Positions 1-10,077 of a stretch of 64,000 nt of DNA are shown here, piece after piece. Below the pieces are notes generated by a model. That model made no database searches and was not told the DNA's origin. It saw only the letters and a list, made by a program, of their open reading frames with translations. Within the stretch, counting starts at the first letter, position 1. Every line of letters starts with the position of its first letter. The translations under genes were made by a program, and so were the position numbers. Source of the stretch: Nocardiopsis suaedae (GTDB lineage: Bacteria > Actinomycetota > Actinomycetes > Streptosporangiales > Streptosporangiaceae); contig NZ_JAQFWP010000001.1 of the NCBI RefSeq assembly GCF_027706745.1, positions 124,001 through 188,000 on the forward strand. The letters run 5' to 3'.

Positions 1-561
1 CTCTACCAGATCTGGGGCGGCCAGCACCAGAAGGCCTACAAGCCGCGCCACTACCAGATCTGCGGCCAGGCGGGCCCGCTCGGCTGGGAGATCCCGGCGG
101 CCATCGGCGTCAAGAAGGCGCTGAAGGACACCGAGCCCGACGCCGAGGTGGTCGGCGTCGTCGGCGACTACGGCTTCCAGTACATGGTCGAGGAGCTGGC
201 CGTCGCCGCGCAGTACGACGTGCCGTTCGTGATCATCATGCTCAACAACGAGTACCTGGGGCTGATCCGCCAGGCGGAGATCCCCTACGACATGAACTAC
301 CAGGTCGACATCCACTACGACGACCACGGCACGGACAGCGTCAAGATCATGGAGGCCTACGGCTGCTCCGGGCGCCGCGTCTTCGACCCGTCGGAGATCC
401 GCGAGTCCATCGAGTGGGCCCGCAAGCAGGCGCAGGCCACCTCCCGGCCCGTGCTCGTGGAGATCATGATCGAGCGCGAGGCCAACACTCCGCACGGCCC
501 GGCGATCGACGCCGTGAAGGAGTTCGAGCCCGCCCCCGAGCCGCAGGGCCAGGGGGCATGA
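1..561 (+). CDS. gcl: Glyoxylate carboligase, C-terminal part (5' end outside window)
   Basis: The frame is open from the first base and encodes the last 186 residues of a ThDP-dependent enzyme. It begins with LYQIWGGQHQKAYKPRHYQ and continues with CGQAGPLGWEIPAAIGV and VGVVGDYGFQYMVEELAVAA. The GDYGFQY...NNEYLGLIRQAE segment is the ThDP/Mg-binding motif, and the whole stretch is the signature C-terminal domain of tartronate-semialdehyde synthase (Gcl). That enzyme joins two glyoxylates to tartronate semialdehyde and CO2 in the glycerate pathway of glyoxylate use. Other acetolactate-synthase-like enzymes share the fold, but the QAGPLGWE and LGLIRQAE wording fits Gcl best. The gene ends at a TGA; the next gene is leuA, and two palindromic repeats lie in the gap. 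Confidence 0.9.
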   Translation, partial: LYQIWGGQHQKAYKPRHYQICGQAGPLGWEIPAAIGVKKALKDTEPDAEVVGVVGDYGFQYMVEELAVAAQYDVPFVIIMLNNEYLGLIRQAEIPYDMNYQVDIHYDDHGTDSVKIMEAYGCSGRRVFDPSEIRESIEWARKQAQATSRPVLVEIMIEREANTPHGPAIDAVKEFEPAPEPQGQGA

Positions 562-617
562 GACGGGGGCGCGGCGGCCGCGGAGGCGGAAGGCCGTCAC
601 GCCCCCACGGACCGGTT

Positions 618-700
618 GCGTCGGTGGCCACTTGGCCGGGCCACCGCCGTACACCGGCACCCGGCGGGGCGCATCGGTGGTCACTTGGCCGGATCACCGC
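618..700. repeat. Two near-identical 30-bp palindromic repeats between gcl and leuA
   Basis: Copies at 618-647 and 671-700 match at 26 of 30 positions. Each folds into a hairpin with a 6-bp stem, GGTGGC/GCCACC in copy 1 and GGTGGT/ATCACC in copy 2, around a shared CACTTGGCCGG core. The differences between copies fall at paired stem positions (C-G becomes T-A, and a G-C becomes a G-T wobble), so pairing is kept. They could be tandem operators upstream of the leuA promoter or part of gcl termination. The sequence does not decide. Confidence 0.6.
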
Positions 701-773
701 GGCGCCCCGCCGCTTTTCGCATCCGCCTCTGGGGGGACAGGGGGCGTTCCTCACTCCGCGTCCACGGGTCTGC

Positions 774-2631
<1,858 letters not shown>

Positions 2632-2634
2632 CGC

Positions 2635-2679
2635 GAACGGGGGGCGCCCCGGGCCCGGGTCCCGGGGCGCCCCCCGTTC
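2635..2679. terminator. Bidirectional terminator between leuA and the CAP-domain gene
   Basis: A perfect 19-bp inverted repeat (2635-2653 with 2661-2679) around a 7-base loop sits just after the leuA stop and just before the stop of the convergent gene. It has no U-tract, which is common in very GC-rich actinobacteria. Confidence 0.8.
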
Positions 2680-2693
2680 ATGCCGCCGACTCC

Positions 2694-3608
2694 TTAGGAG
2701 TAGCCGAAGTTCTGCGCCCAGTAGCCGTCCGTCTCGCCGACGCCGACGGCCGTGAAGCCGCAGTTGAGGATGTTCTTGCGGTGGCCCTCGCTGTTCATCC
2801 AGCCGTCCATGACCGCCTCGGCCGAGGTGTAGCCCGCCGCCACGTTCTCCCCGCCCCAGGCGGTGTACCCGGCCTCGGCGGCGCGCTCGGCGGGGCCGAC
2901 GCCCTCCGGCGTGTCGTGCGACATGTAGTCGCGCTGTGCCATGTCCCTGCTGTGCTTCTGCGAGGCGTCGGTCAGCTTGGAGTCGATCTGCAGCGGCCCG
3001 CACCCGGCGTCCGCGCGCTCCTCGTTGGCCAACGAAACCACCTCACGGGTGAGCGCGGAACCGGAGCCCTGGGCGCCGACGCCTCCGCCTGAACCGCCGG
3101 ACCCGCCGGAGTCCCCCGAGGAGGAGTCGGACGCGCCGTCCTCGCGGTCGCCCTCACCGTCTTCAGAGGGCTCCTCAGAGGCGCTCACGCTGTCCTTGCC
3201 GGAGGCGGCCGACTCCGCGCCGCCGCCATCGCCCCCGGAGCTTTCAGAGCCCCCGGCGCCGTTCCGGCCGCCGGAGCCGCCCGCGCCTCCGCTCTGGGCC
3301 CCGTCGCCGTCCCCGGAGTCGGGGAAGAAGTCCTCGGCGGCCGGGGGGAGGCCGTCGTCGGCGCCGGTCCCGGCCCCGGCTCCGGAACCGCTCCCGGGCA
3401 ACGCGGCCTGCGACGCCGGCTCGGGGCCGCCCGCCGTGGCCAGCACCAGCGCCGCGGCTGTGCCCAGGCCGACCGGCAGCGCCAGCACGGTCGCCAGCAT
3501 CACGCGCCGTCCGGTGCGCGGGCCGCGCCCGGCCTCGGCGGACCGCGCGCGGCGGCCGCGGGCCTCGCGCCGGTCGCGTGGGCCGTGCCTTCGGCGTCCT
3601 CGTCCCAT
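2694..3608 (-). CDS. Secreted or anchored CAP-domain (SCP/PR-1, YkwD-like) protein
   Basis: This 304-residue protein has a basic N-terminus, one hydrophobic segment (about residues 36-60, [21 protein letters not shown]), then a long low-complexity Gly/Ser/Asp/Glu-rich linker (about 65-185) and a C-terminal CAP domain. The domain shows the family's conserved words: LVNEER-like [37 protein letters not shown] and [14 protein letters not shown]. The ATG at 3608 follows GGGAGG at a good distance; in-frame codons further upstream have no ribosome site. CAP proteins of this kind are extracellular and their substrates are mostly unknown. Two Cys (in DAGCGPL and LNCGF) may form a disulfide. It is convergent with leuA and divergent from recO. 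Confidence 0.8.
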   Translation of the reverse strand: MGRGRRRHGPRDRREARGRRARSAEAGRGPRTGRRVMLATVLALPVGLGTAAALVLATAGGPEPASQAALPGSGSGAGAGTGADDGLPPAAEDFFPDSGDGDGAQSGGAGGSGGRNGAGGSESSGGDGGGAESAASGKDSVSASEEPSEDGEGDREDGASDSSSGDSGGSGGSGGGVGAQGSGSALTREVVSLANEERADAGCGPLQIDSKLTDASQKHSRDMAQRDYMSHDTPEGVGPAERAAEAGYTAWGGENVAAGYTSAEAVMDGWMNSEGHRKNILNCGFTAVGVGETDGYWAQNFGYS

Positions 3609-3810
3609 CGGGTCCTCCCGTTGCTCGGGTGGGAAGCGGGGTGTGCGCGTGATCGTAGAGCAATATGGCTGATTTGCCGATATCGCGGGGGTTTTCGCAG
3701 TTCGCCGGCATGGCGCGGAGCGGCCCGGGGCAGGGCGGCCCGGGGCGGGGCGGGCACGGCGGCGCCGGGACGCGTTCGGCGCGGCGCCGCGCATCCGCGA
3801 CAATGGTCAG

Positions 3811-4539
3811 GTGAGCCTTTACCGCGACGAGGGGGTCGTCCTCCGCACCCAGAAGCTGGGGGAGGCCGACCGCATCGTGACCCTGCTGACCCGGCGCACC
3901 GGACTGGTGCGGGCGGTCGGCAAGGGGGTGCGCCGCACCAAGTCGCGCTTCGGGGCCCGGCTGGAGCCCTTCAGCCACGTCGACCTGCAGCTGTACACCG
4001 GCCGCACCCTCGACGTGATCACCCAGGCCGAGACGGTGCGCCCCTACGGCGAGCGCATCGTCGCCGACTACGCCCGCTACACCGCCGCCACCGCCATGCT
4101 GGAGACGGCCGAGAAGGTGGTGGCGGTCGAGAAGGACCCGGCGCTGCGCCACTTCCTCCTGCTCATCGGCGCGCTGCGTACGCTGGGCGAGGGGGAGCAC
4201 GAGCCGCGGCTGGTGCTCGACGCCTACCTGCTGCGGTCGCTGGCCGTGGCGGGGTACGCGCCCGCGCTGGGCGAGTGCGCCCGCTGCGGCGGCGCCGACC
4301 CGCGCGGGTTCGCCGTGCACGCCGGGGGAGCGGTGTGCGGGGTGTGCCGCCCGCACGGATCGGTCCACCCCGCGCCGGAGACCGTCGCGCTGATGGGCGC
4401 GCTGCTCGGCGGGGACTGGGCGGCGGCCGACGCCAGCGCGGAGCGCCACCGGAGCGAGTGCAGCGGCCTGGTCGCCGCCTACCTGCAGTGGCACCTCGAA
4501 AACGGAATCCGATCCCTGCGCCTAGTGGAGCGTTCGTGA
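3811..4539 (+). CDS. recO: DNA repair protein RecO
   Basis: This 242-residue protein starts with GTG. The N-terminal OB fold reads [42 protein letters not shown], the typical RecO opening. The C-terminal helical part contains a four-Cys zinc site, CARCGG...CGVC, at about residues 153-175. RecO anneals SSB-coated DNA and works with RecR and RecF to load RecA at gaps. The stop codon overlaps the start of uppS (GTGA), so the two are translationally coupled, as in many actinobacteria. Confidence 0.93.
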   Translation: MSLYRDEGVVLRTQKLGEADRIVTLLTRRTGLVRAVGKGVRRTKSRFGARLEPFSHVDLQLYTGRTLDVITQAETVRPYGERIVADYARYTAATAMLETAEKVVAVEKDPALRHFLLLIGALRTLGEGEHEPRLVLDAYLLRSLAVAGYAPALGECARCGGADPRGFAVHAGGAVCGVCRPHGSVHPAPETVALMGALLGGDWAAADASAERHRSECSGLVAAYLQWHLENGIRSLRLVERS

Positions 4540-5402
4540 GCCTGTTCAACCCGTCCGCGTCCAAGTCCGGCCGGGGCTATGAGCCCCCGTCGCCGCACCC
4601 CAGCGGGGCGCGTCCGCCGGTACTGCCCAAGGCCGTGGTCCCCAAGCACGTCGCCATCGTCATGGACGGCAACGGCCGCTGGGCCAAGGAGCGCGGGCTG
4701 CCCCGCACCGAGGGGCACAAGGCGGGCGAGACCTCCCTGTTCGACGTCATCGAGGGCGCCCTGGAGATGGGCATCCCCTACCTGTCGGCGTACGCCTTCT
4801 CCACCGAGAACTGGAAGCGCTCGCCCGAGGAGGTGCGCTTCCTCATGGGGTTCAACCGCGACGTCATCCGCCGCCGACGCGACGAGCTGCACGCCATGGG
4901 CGTGCGGGTGCGCTGGGCCGGGCGCCGCGGCCGCCTGTGGAAGAGCGTCATCTCCGAGCTGGAGGACGCCGAGGAGATGACCAAGGACAACACCGCGCTC
5001 ACCCTGCAGTTCTGCGTGAACTACGGGGGGCGCGCCGAGATCGTGGACGCGGCGGCCGAGCTCGCGCGCGCTGCCGCCGAAGGGCGCATCGACCCGGACA
5101 AGATCTCTGAGTCCGACTTCGCCGCACGCCTGGACGAGCCGGGGGTGCCCGACGTCGACATGTTCCTGCGCTCCTCGGGCGAGCAGCGGTTCTCCAACTT
5201 CCTGCTCTGGCAGTCGGCCTACGCCGAGTTCGTCTTCCTGGACACGCTCTGGCCCGACTTCGACCGGCGCCACCTGTGGCACGCCTGCGAGGTCTACGCC
5301 TCACGGGACCGCCGCTACGGCGGCGCCGAGCCCAACCCGCTGCCGGGGCCCTCCGGCGCCTCCGACCGGGCAGGCGCGAACCAGGGGGAGGCGGCCGAAT
5401 GA
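4536..5402 (+). CDS. uppS: Isoprenyl (undecaprenyl/decaprenyl) diphosphate synthase
   Basis: The 288-residue cis-prenyltransferase adds isopentenyl units to a short allylic diphosphate, making the polyprenyl carrier for peptidoglycan and wall polymers. It shows [17 protein letters not shown] (catalytic Asp44), [21 protein letters not shown] and the C-terminal [21 protein letters not shown], all diagnostic. The GTG start at 4536 overlaps the recO stop; the frame remains open upstream, but that part is only recO antisense-like frame noise. Genes of this type sometimes make decaprenyl chains in actinobacteria, so product length is not settled. The stop overlaps the next gene's ATG (ATGA), giving a recO-uppS-hydrolase operon. 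Confidence 0.93.
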   Translation: MSLFNPSASKSGRGYEPPSPHPSGARPPVLPKAVVPKHVAIVMDGNGRWAKERGLPRTEGHKAGETSLFDVIEGALEMGIPYLSAYAFSTENWKRSPEEVRFLMGFNRDVIRRRRDELHAMGVRVRWAGRRGRLWKSVISELEDAEEMTKDNTALTLQFCVNYGGRAEIVDAAAELARAAAEGRIDPDKISESDFAARLDEPGVPDVDMFLRSSGEQRFSNFLLWQSAYAEFVFLDTLWPDFDRRHLWHACEVYASRDRRYGGAEPNPLPGPSGASDRAGANQGEAAE

Positions 5403-6202
5403 GCGCGGACGACCTGCTCACGCGCACGCCGCTCACCTATGTGGCCGTGGGCGACAGCTTCACCGAGGGCGTCGGCGACCCGGGGCCGGACGGCGCCTTC
5501 CGCGGCTGGGCCGACCGGTTCGCCGAACACCTGGCCGCGGCGGTCCCCGAGGTGCGCTACGCCAACCTGGCGGTGCGCGGCAAGCTCATCCGCCAGATCG
5601 TGACCGACCAGCTGCCCCGCGCGCTGGAGCTGGAGCCGGACCTGGTCACCCTGTGCGCGGGCGGCAACGACGTGCTGCGCCCCGGCGCCGACCCCGACGC
5701 TCTCGCCCGCATCCTGGAGCACGCGGTCCGGCGGCTGCGCGCCCAGGGCGCCGAAGTGGTGCTCTTCACCGGGGTGAACATCTCCGACGGTTACATGCGG
5801 GCCAGGATCGGCCACTTCGCGCGCTTCTACCTGAACATCCGCTCGATCGCCGACCGGCACGGCTGCCGCGTCGTCGACCAGTGGTCCATGGGGGCGCTGA
5901 CCGACCCGCGCGCCTGGGACGACGACCGCCTCCACATGTCGCCCGAGGGGCACCGGCGCCTGGCGCTTAAGGTGTGCGAGGCCGTCGGCGTGCCGGTGGA
6001 GGGCTCGGGGGACGAGCCGTGGCCCCCGGCCCCCGCCGCGGACGGGCGCGCCGACGCGGCCCGGGAGAACCTGCGCTGGGCGCGGGAGTTCCTGGTCCCG
6101 TGGATCGGGCGGCGCCTGACCGGCCGCTCCTCGGGGGACGGCGTGCGGGCCAAGCGGCCCGACGCGCTCCCGCTGCGCCCGCATGACCCCGCCGACCGGT
6201 GA
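5399..6202 (+). CDS. SGNH/GDSL-type hydrolase, copy 1
   Basis: This 267-residue protein has no signal peptide. Block I is [13 protein letters not shown] (catalytic Ser in GDSFTEG), block II includes the Gly of AVRGKLI, block III is [10 protein letters not shown] (oxyanion Asn), and block V is [15 protein letters not shown] with the catalytic Asp and His. The family hydrolyses esters or acyl groups; the substrate is unknown. The ATG overlaps the uppS stop, so it is cotranslated with uppS. It is strikingly similar to the next gene, including at the DNA level. Confidence 0.85.
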   Translation: MSADDLLTRTPLTYVAVGDSFTEGVGDPGPDGAFRGWADRFAEHLAAAVPEVRYANLAVRGKLIRQIVTDQLPRALELEPDLVTLCAGGNDVLRPGADPDALARILEHAVRRLRAQGAEVVLFTGVNISDGYMRARIGHFARFYLNIRSIADRHGCRVVDQWSMGALTDPRAWDDDRLHMSPEGHRRLALKVCEAVGVPVEGSGDEPWPPAPAADGRADAARENLRWAREFLVPWIGRRLTGRSSGDGVRAKRPDALPLRPHDPADR

Positions 6203-6311
6203 CGCGGCGTGACCGTCCGGGTTCCGTGGGGACCGTGACGGCCGTTACAAAACTGATCAACCCCGTAACCTACTGTCGCGTAACCAGGGGTCCGAGGGGC
6301 ATCATCGTCCC

Positions 6312-7145
6312 ATGAGCGGCTTGGACACTGGGCAGGACATCATCTCTTATGTGGCTCTCGGTGACAGCTTCACCGAGGGCCTGGACGATCCCTATCCGGA
6401 CAGCGACCGCACCCCTGACGGGCGCTTCCGCGGCTGGGCCGACCGGCTCGCGGAGCACCTGGCCGCGGCGGTCCCCGAGGTGCGCTACGCCAACCTTGCG
6501 GTGCGCGGCAAGCTCATCCGCCAGATCGTGCGCGACCAGCTCCCGCGCGCCGTCGAGCTGCGGCCGGACCTGGTCACCCTGTGCGCGGGCGGCAACGACA
6601 TCATCCGCCCCGGGAGCGACCCCGACCAGGTCGCCGAGGTCTTCGAGGGCGCGGTGCAGCGGCTGCGCGCCACCGGGGCGCACGTGGTGGTGTTCACCGG
6701 CATGGACACCGGCTTCCAGCCGGTCATGCGGCACCTGCGCGGCAAGGTGGCCACCTACAACATGCACGTGCGGGCCGTCGCCGACCGGCACGGCTGCACC
6801 GTCGTCGACCTGTGGGCGATGCGGATGCTGCAGGACCCGCGCGGGTGGAGCTGGGACCGGCTGCACCTGTCGCCGGAGGGCCACCGCCGCCTGGCGCTGC
6901 GCACGGCCGAGCTGATCGGGCTGGCGGTCGAGTCCGGCTGGGACGCGCCCTGGCCGCCGGAGCCCCCGAAGGACTGGCGCTCGGCCCGCCAGGAGGACCT
7001 GCACTGGGCGCGGGAGTTCCTGGTCCCGTGGATCGGGCGGCGCCTGACCGGCCGCTCCTCCGGCGACGGGCTGTCCCCCAAGCGCCCCGACCTGGAACCC
7101 CTCCGCTGCGGCGGCCGCGGTTCCGCATCGTCGCGCCGCTCCTAG
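6312..7145 (+). CDS. SGNH/GDSL-type hydrolase, copy 2 (tandem paralogue)
   Basis: This 277-residue cytoplasmic SGNH hydrolase has the same blocks as its upstream neighbour: VALGDSFTEGLDD, CAGGNDIIRP and [15 protein letters not shown]. The two differ mainly in the middle (TGMDTGFQPVMRHLRGK against [16 protein letters not shown]), likely where substrate contacts lie. It has its own 109-base upstream gap with a TTACAA-like -35 and TACTGT-like -10 (about 6245-6276) and two CGTAACC direct repeats (6264-6270, 6279-6285), so it may be expressed independently. A strong terminator follows. The substrate is unknown. Confidence 0.85.
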   Translation: MSGLDTGQDIISYVALGDSFTEGLDDPYPDSDRTPDGRFRGWADRLAEHLAAAVPEVRYANLAVRGKLIRQIVRDQLPRAVELRPDLVTLCAGGNDIIRPGSDPDQVAEVFEGAVQRLRATGAHVVVFTGMDTGFQPVMRHLRGKVATYNMHVRAVADRHGCTVVDLWAMRMLQDPRGWSWDRLHLSPEGHRRLALRTAELIGLAVESGWDAPWPPEPPKDWRSARQEDLHWAREFLVPWIGRRLTGRSSGDGLSPKRPDLEPLRCGGRGSASSRRS

Positions 7146-7153
7146 GACGGCCC

Positions 7154-7218
7154 CTCCTCCGCGGAGGAGCCCATCACGCGCGCAGGGGCGCGCTCCCGCC
7201 GGGAGCGCGCCCCTGCGC
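7154..7218. terminator. Palindrome plus strong bidirectional terminator
   Basis: A 16-bp perfect palindrome at 7154-7169 is followed by an 18-bp perfect inverted repeat (7180-7197 with 7201-7218, 3-base loop). It lies between the convergent hydrolase and zur genes and should end transcription from both sides. Confidence 0.8.
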
Positions 7219-7224
7219 CTTCCG

Positions 7225-7608
7225 TCAGTTGGCCCGCGCCGAGCAGTCGGCGCAGGTGCCGAAGACCTCGACGGTGTGCGTCACCTCGGTGAACCCGTGT
7301 TTGGCGCCCACCGCCTCGGCCCACTTCTCCACCGCGGGGCCCTCCACCTCCACGGCCCTGCCGCACCCGCGGCAGACCAGATGGTGGTGGTGCGCGTCGC
7401 TCGCGCAGGCGCGGTAGACGGCCTCGCCCTCGCCGGTGCGCAGGACGTCGACCTCGCCGGAGTCGCTGAGCGCCTGCAGGGCCCGGTAGACGGTGGTCAG
7501 GCCGATCTTCGACCCCTCGGCGCGCAGGTCGGCATAGAGGTCCTGCGCACTGCGGAACCCGCTGGCCTCGTTCAAGGCCTGCTTGACGGCCTCGCGTCGT
7601 GTACTCAC
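7225..7608 (-). CDS. zur: Fur-family zinc uptake regulator
   Basis: This 127-residue regulator has a winged-helix DNA-binding half (STRREAVKQALNEASGFRSAQDLYADLR...IGLTTVYRALQAL) and a C-terminal metal/dimer half. The latter has the HHHHLVCRGCGRAVEVEG site and a CADC pair near the end (structural zinc: two CxxC motifs). The GTG start overlaps the znuB stop (GTGA), placing it last in znuC-znuB-zur. The genomic link to a zinc-type ABC transporter, plus a Zur-box-like site upstream of znuC, identifies it as Zur rather than an iron Fur. It should repress this operon when zinc is plentiful. Confidence 0.88.
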   Translation of the reverse strand: MSTRREAVKQALNEASGFRSAQDLYADLRAEGSKIGLTTVYRALQALSDSGEVDVLRTGEGEAVYRACASDAHHHHLVCRGCGRAVEVEGPAVEKWAEAVGAKHGFTEVTHTVEVFGTCADCSARAN

Positions 7609-8519
7609 CTGGATACGCTCCCCCGTTCGGTCTGGGGCATCGTACCGACCGTACCCGGGTCGTCCGGACCAGGGGACGGCCCGTCCGCGCGCACCCGTGC
7701 ACGTCCGGTGGCGGCGCGCAGGACGTACCCCGCCGCCACGGCCACGGCGAAGACCGCCAGCGTCAGCAGCACGATCGCGGCGCCCGGCGCCACGTCGACG
7801 TAGAACGCGCCGGTGAGCCCGCCCAGCGAGCACAGCAGGCCGATCGCCATCGCCAGCAGGGCGGTCACCCGGAAGCTGCGCGCCAACTGCTGGGCGGCGG
7901 CCACGGGGACCACCATGAGCGCGCTGACCATGAGCACGCCCACCACCCGCATGGAGACCACCACGGTGAGCGCGGCGGTGACCGCGATCACCAGGCTCAG
8001 CAGGCGCACCGGAAGCCCCGAGGCGCGGGCGCTCTCCTCGTCCTGGCAGAGCACGAACAGCTCCCGCCAGAAGAAGCCGATGACCGCCAGCACCACGGCG
8101 GCCAGGGCGACCACCACCGCGACGTCCTCCTCGCCGACACTGCTGACCGATCCGAACAGGAACCCGGTCAGGGTGGCGCTGTTGGCGCCGGGCGCCAGCC
8201 CGATCAGCAGCACGCCCCCGGCGATGCCGCCGTAGAAGAGCAGGGCCAGGGCCACGTCGCCGCCGGTGCGGGCGCGCACCCGGATCAGCTCGATGGCGGC
8301 GGCTCCCACCACCGACACGGCCAGCGCCAGCAGCAGCGGCGAGGTCTGCGTCAGGTAGCCCAGGGCGACGCCGGTCAGTGCGACGTGGCCGATGCCGTCG
8401 CCGAGCAGCGCCAGCCGCCGCTGCACCAGGAACACCCCGATGACCGGTGCCACCAGCCCCACCAGCGCGGCGGCGATGAGCGCGCGCTGCATGAAGTCGT
8501 ACTGGAGCATCTCAGTCAC
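7605..8519 (-). CDS. znuB: Zinc ABC transporter permease
   Basis: The 304-residue membrane protein has about eight hydrophobic segments and belongs to the ABC-3 family of metal permeases. It opens MLQYDFMQRALIAAALVGLVAPVIGVFLVQRRLALLGDGIGHVALTGVALG, the typical ZnuB start, and carries the VRLLSLVIAVTAALTVVVSMRVVGVLMVSALMV core. GTG at 8519 overlaps the end of znuC by 8 bases; ATG at 8510 is an alternative start three codons in. It imports Zn2+ using the ZnuC ATPase. No periplasmic-type binding protein (znuA) is adjacent, so it must be encoded elsewhere. Confidence 0.9.
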   Translation of the reverse strand: MTEMLQYDFMQRALIAAALVGLVAPVIGVFLVQRRLALLGDGIGHVALTGVALGYLTQTSPLLLALAVSVVGAAAIELIRVRARTGGDVALALLFYGGIAGGVLLIGLAPGANSATLTGFLFGSVSSVGEEDVAVVVALAAVVLAVIGFFWRELFVLCQDEESARASGLPVRLLSLVIAVTAALTVVVSMRVVGVLMVSALMVVPVAAAQQLARSFRVTALLAMAIGLLCSLGGLTGAFYVDVAPGAAIVLLTLAVFAVAVAAGYVLRAATGRARVRADGPSPGPDDPGTVGTMPQTERGSVSR

Positions 8520-9354
8520 GGCGGGGCACCTCGAACTCGGGCAGTGCGGACGGCGCGGCGGCGGCCTCGGCGTCGGCGTGCGGGTGGACGTGGTCGTGGC
8601 CGGGGCGGGCGCACGCGCCGGAGGGGCGCGGCACCGGGCCGTCGTGGACCACCCGGCCGCCGGACAGCGCGACGCCGCGCTCCAGCAGCGGCTCCAGCGG
8701 GCCGCTCTCGTGCAGGACGAGGAGGATCGTGGAGCCGCGCTCGCGCAGGGCGGTGATGGCCGCGGCCAGGGCGCGCTGGTTCTCGGAGTCGACCCCGGCC
8801 ATGGGTTCGTCCATGACGAAGGTGTCCGGGCGTGCGGCCAGGGCGCGGGCGATGAGCACGCGCTGCTGCTGGCCCCCGGAGAGCTCGTGCACCGAGGAGC
8901 GGGCCATCCCGGCCAGGTCGAGGGCGTCCAGGGCCTCGTCCACGGCGGCCCTGTCGGAGGGCGCGGACCAGCGCAGCCTCCGGCGGCGGGCGATCTGCCC
9001 GGAGGCGACCACCTCGCGCACGGTGGCGGGCACGCCGCCGCCCGCGGTGAGCCGCTGCGGCACGTAGCCGATCCGCCCCCAGTCGCGGAACCGGCGCAGC
9101 GGGGTGCCGTGCACCTCCACGCTGCCCGAGACCAGCGGGACGATGCCCAGCATCGCCTTCATCAGGGTGGACTTGCCCGAGCCGTTGGGGCCGAGGATGG
9201 CGAGCACCTGGCCCCGGGGGACGGTCAGATCGACACCGTGCAGCACGGGCACGCGGTCGTAGGCGACGACGGCGTTCCGGACGAGGAACGCGGGAGGCGC
9301 GGACCCCGGGCCGCTGTCGGCCCCGGCGCGCTCCGCGACGGATTCTGCGGTCAC
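8512..9354 (-). CDS. znuC: Zinc ABC transporter ATPase
   Basis: This 280-residue ATPase has Walker A GPNGSGKST, Q-loop YVPQRL, signature LSGGQQQR, Walker B TFVMDEP and switch His in LVLHES. It energises metal import through ZnuB. Its C-terminus is extended by a His-rich tail (HDHVHPHADAEA), a plausible zinc-sensing or zinc-buffering element often seen in metal transporters. It is the first gene of the znuCB-zur operon, transcribed from a promoter overlapping a Zur-box-like site. The GTG start lies very close to the predicted transcription start, so translation may be leaderless. Confidence 0.9.
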   Translation of the reverse strand: MTAESVAERAGADSGPGSAPPAFLVRNAVVAYDRVPVLHGVDLTVPRGQVLAILGPNGSGKSTLMKAMLGIVPLVSGSVEVHGTPLRRFRDWGRIGYVPQRLTAGGGVPATVREVVASGQIARRRRLRWSAPSDRAAVDEALDALDLAGMARSSVHELSGGQQQRVLIARALAARPDTFVMDEPMAGVDSENQRALAAAITALRERGSTILLVLHESGPLEPLLERGVALSGGRVVHDGPVPRPSGACARPGHDHVHPHADAEAAAAPSALPEFEVPRRD

Positions 9355-9373
9355 CGCCCCATGGTGCCGAAAA

Positions 9374-9389
9374 CGAAAATGATTGTCAA
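9374..9389 (-). promoter_or_regulatory. Zur box overlapping the znuC promoter
   Basis: CGAAAATGATTGTCA (9374-9388) resembles the actinobacterial Zur operator, an AT-rich TGAAAATnATTTTCA-type palindrome, and stands out in very GC-rich DNA. On the minus strand it overlaps a consensus TTGACA (9389-9384), so bound Zur would block RNA polymerase. The operon encodes zur itself, giving autoregulation. Confidence 0.75.
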
Positions 9390-9409
9390 AATAGCGCGGT
9401 ACTCTACAC

Positions 9410-9440
9410 CACTCCCGCCCGGAGGGGAAGAGGGGGAGTG
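9410..9440. terminator. Possible terminator after the small membrane protein gene
   Basis: The 7-bp inverted repeat CACTCCC / GGGAGTG with a 17-base loop lies between the 3' end of the minus-strand small membrane gene and the znuC promoter. It is modest in strength. Confidence 0.4.
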
Positions 9441-9465
9441 GAACGCGTGGACCCCGCGGCGCGTC

Positions 9466-9825
9466 CTAGGCCACCGCCTGGATGACCCCCATCGCCGCCA
9501 GGCCCGCCACCACCACGACGCGCATCAGCCGCTCGCCCGACCGCAGGTTCGGCCAGGCCAGGAACGCCAGCCAGCCGATGAACGCCGCCAGCGCCACCAG
9601 CAGCGCCCCGCCCAGCGGCCCCGGCAGCAGCAGGCCCGTGATGAACACGGCCGCCATCGCCACCGGGAGGATCCACCGCGGCGCCTGGTGCAGCCACACC
9701 AGCGGAACCGCACTGACCTGTTCGACGCGTCGGCGCAGCGGTCCCGCGCCGGGGGTGAAGAACGAATCGCCCGTCGGAAGCGGGCGCCCCGCCCGCCGGA
9801 ACCCGTCGTCGCGCTTGGCCGCCAC
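9466..9825 (-). CDS. Small membrane protein, DUF6703-like
   Basis: This 119-residue protein has a basic N-terminal region and three hydrophobic segments (VPLVWLHQAPRWILPVAMAAVFITGLLL, GGALLVALAAFIGWLAFLAW, LMRVVVVAGLAAMGVIQ). The start is set by GGAGG at 9836-9832, six bases before the GTG at 9825; an earlier GTG at 9840 lies upstream of that site and is not favoured. It resembles a family of uncharacterised actinobacterial proteins (DUF6703, from memory). It has no assigned function and stands alone upstream of the zinc operon. Confidence 0.65.
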   Translation of the reverse strand: MAAKRDDGFRRAGRPLPTGDSFFTPGAGPLRRRVEQVSAVPLVWLHQAPRWILPVAMAAVFITGLLLPGPLGGALLVALAAFIGWLAFLAWPNLRSGERLMRVVVVAGLAAMGVIQAVA

Positions 9826-10077
9826 GCGCACCCTCCGCACATTCGCCGTCCCTGCGTGGGAAGCCTACTCTCCGGCCCTCGCTAGGATGCATCGTCAGGA
9901 GGGGAACAGCGGCAACGCATGATCCTTACCGGACGTTCACGCGTACCGCCTTAGAGTAGTCGGGCGAACGCCGGCCCGGTGAGCGCCGACCGCGCGGACC
10001 GCGCCTTCCGTCGGCGTCGCCCCCCGCGTCCCCGCCGCGCCCGCTCCGCAGAAGACCTACCGGGAGACTGTTTTTCC

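Noticed and set aside
6264-6285. CGTAACC direct repeats as an MtrA-type site
   Set aside because: Spacing (15 bases centre to centre) does not fit the sites I know; left as an unnamed repeat.
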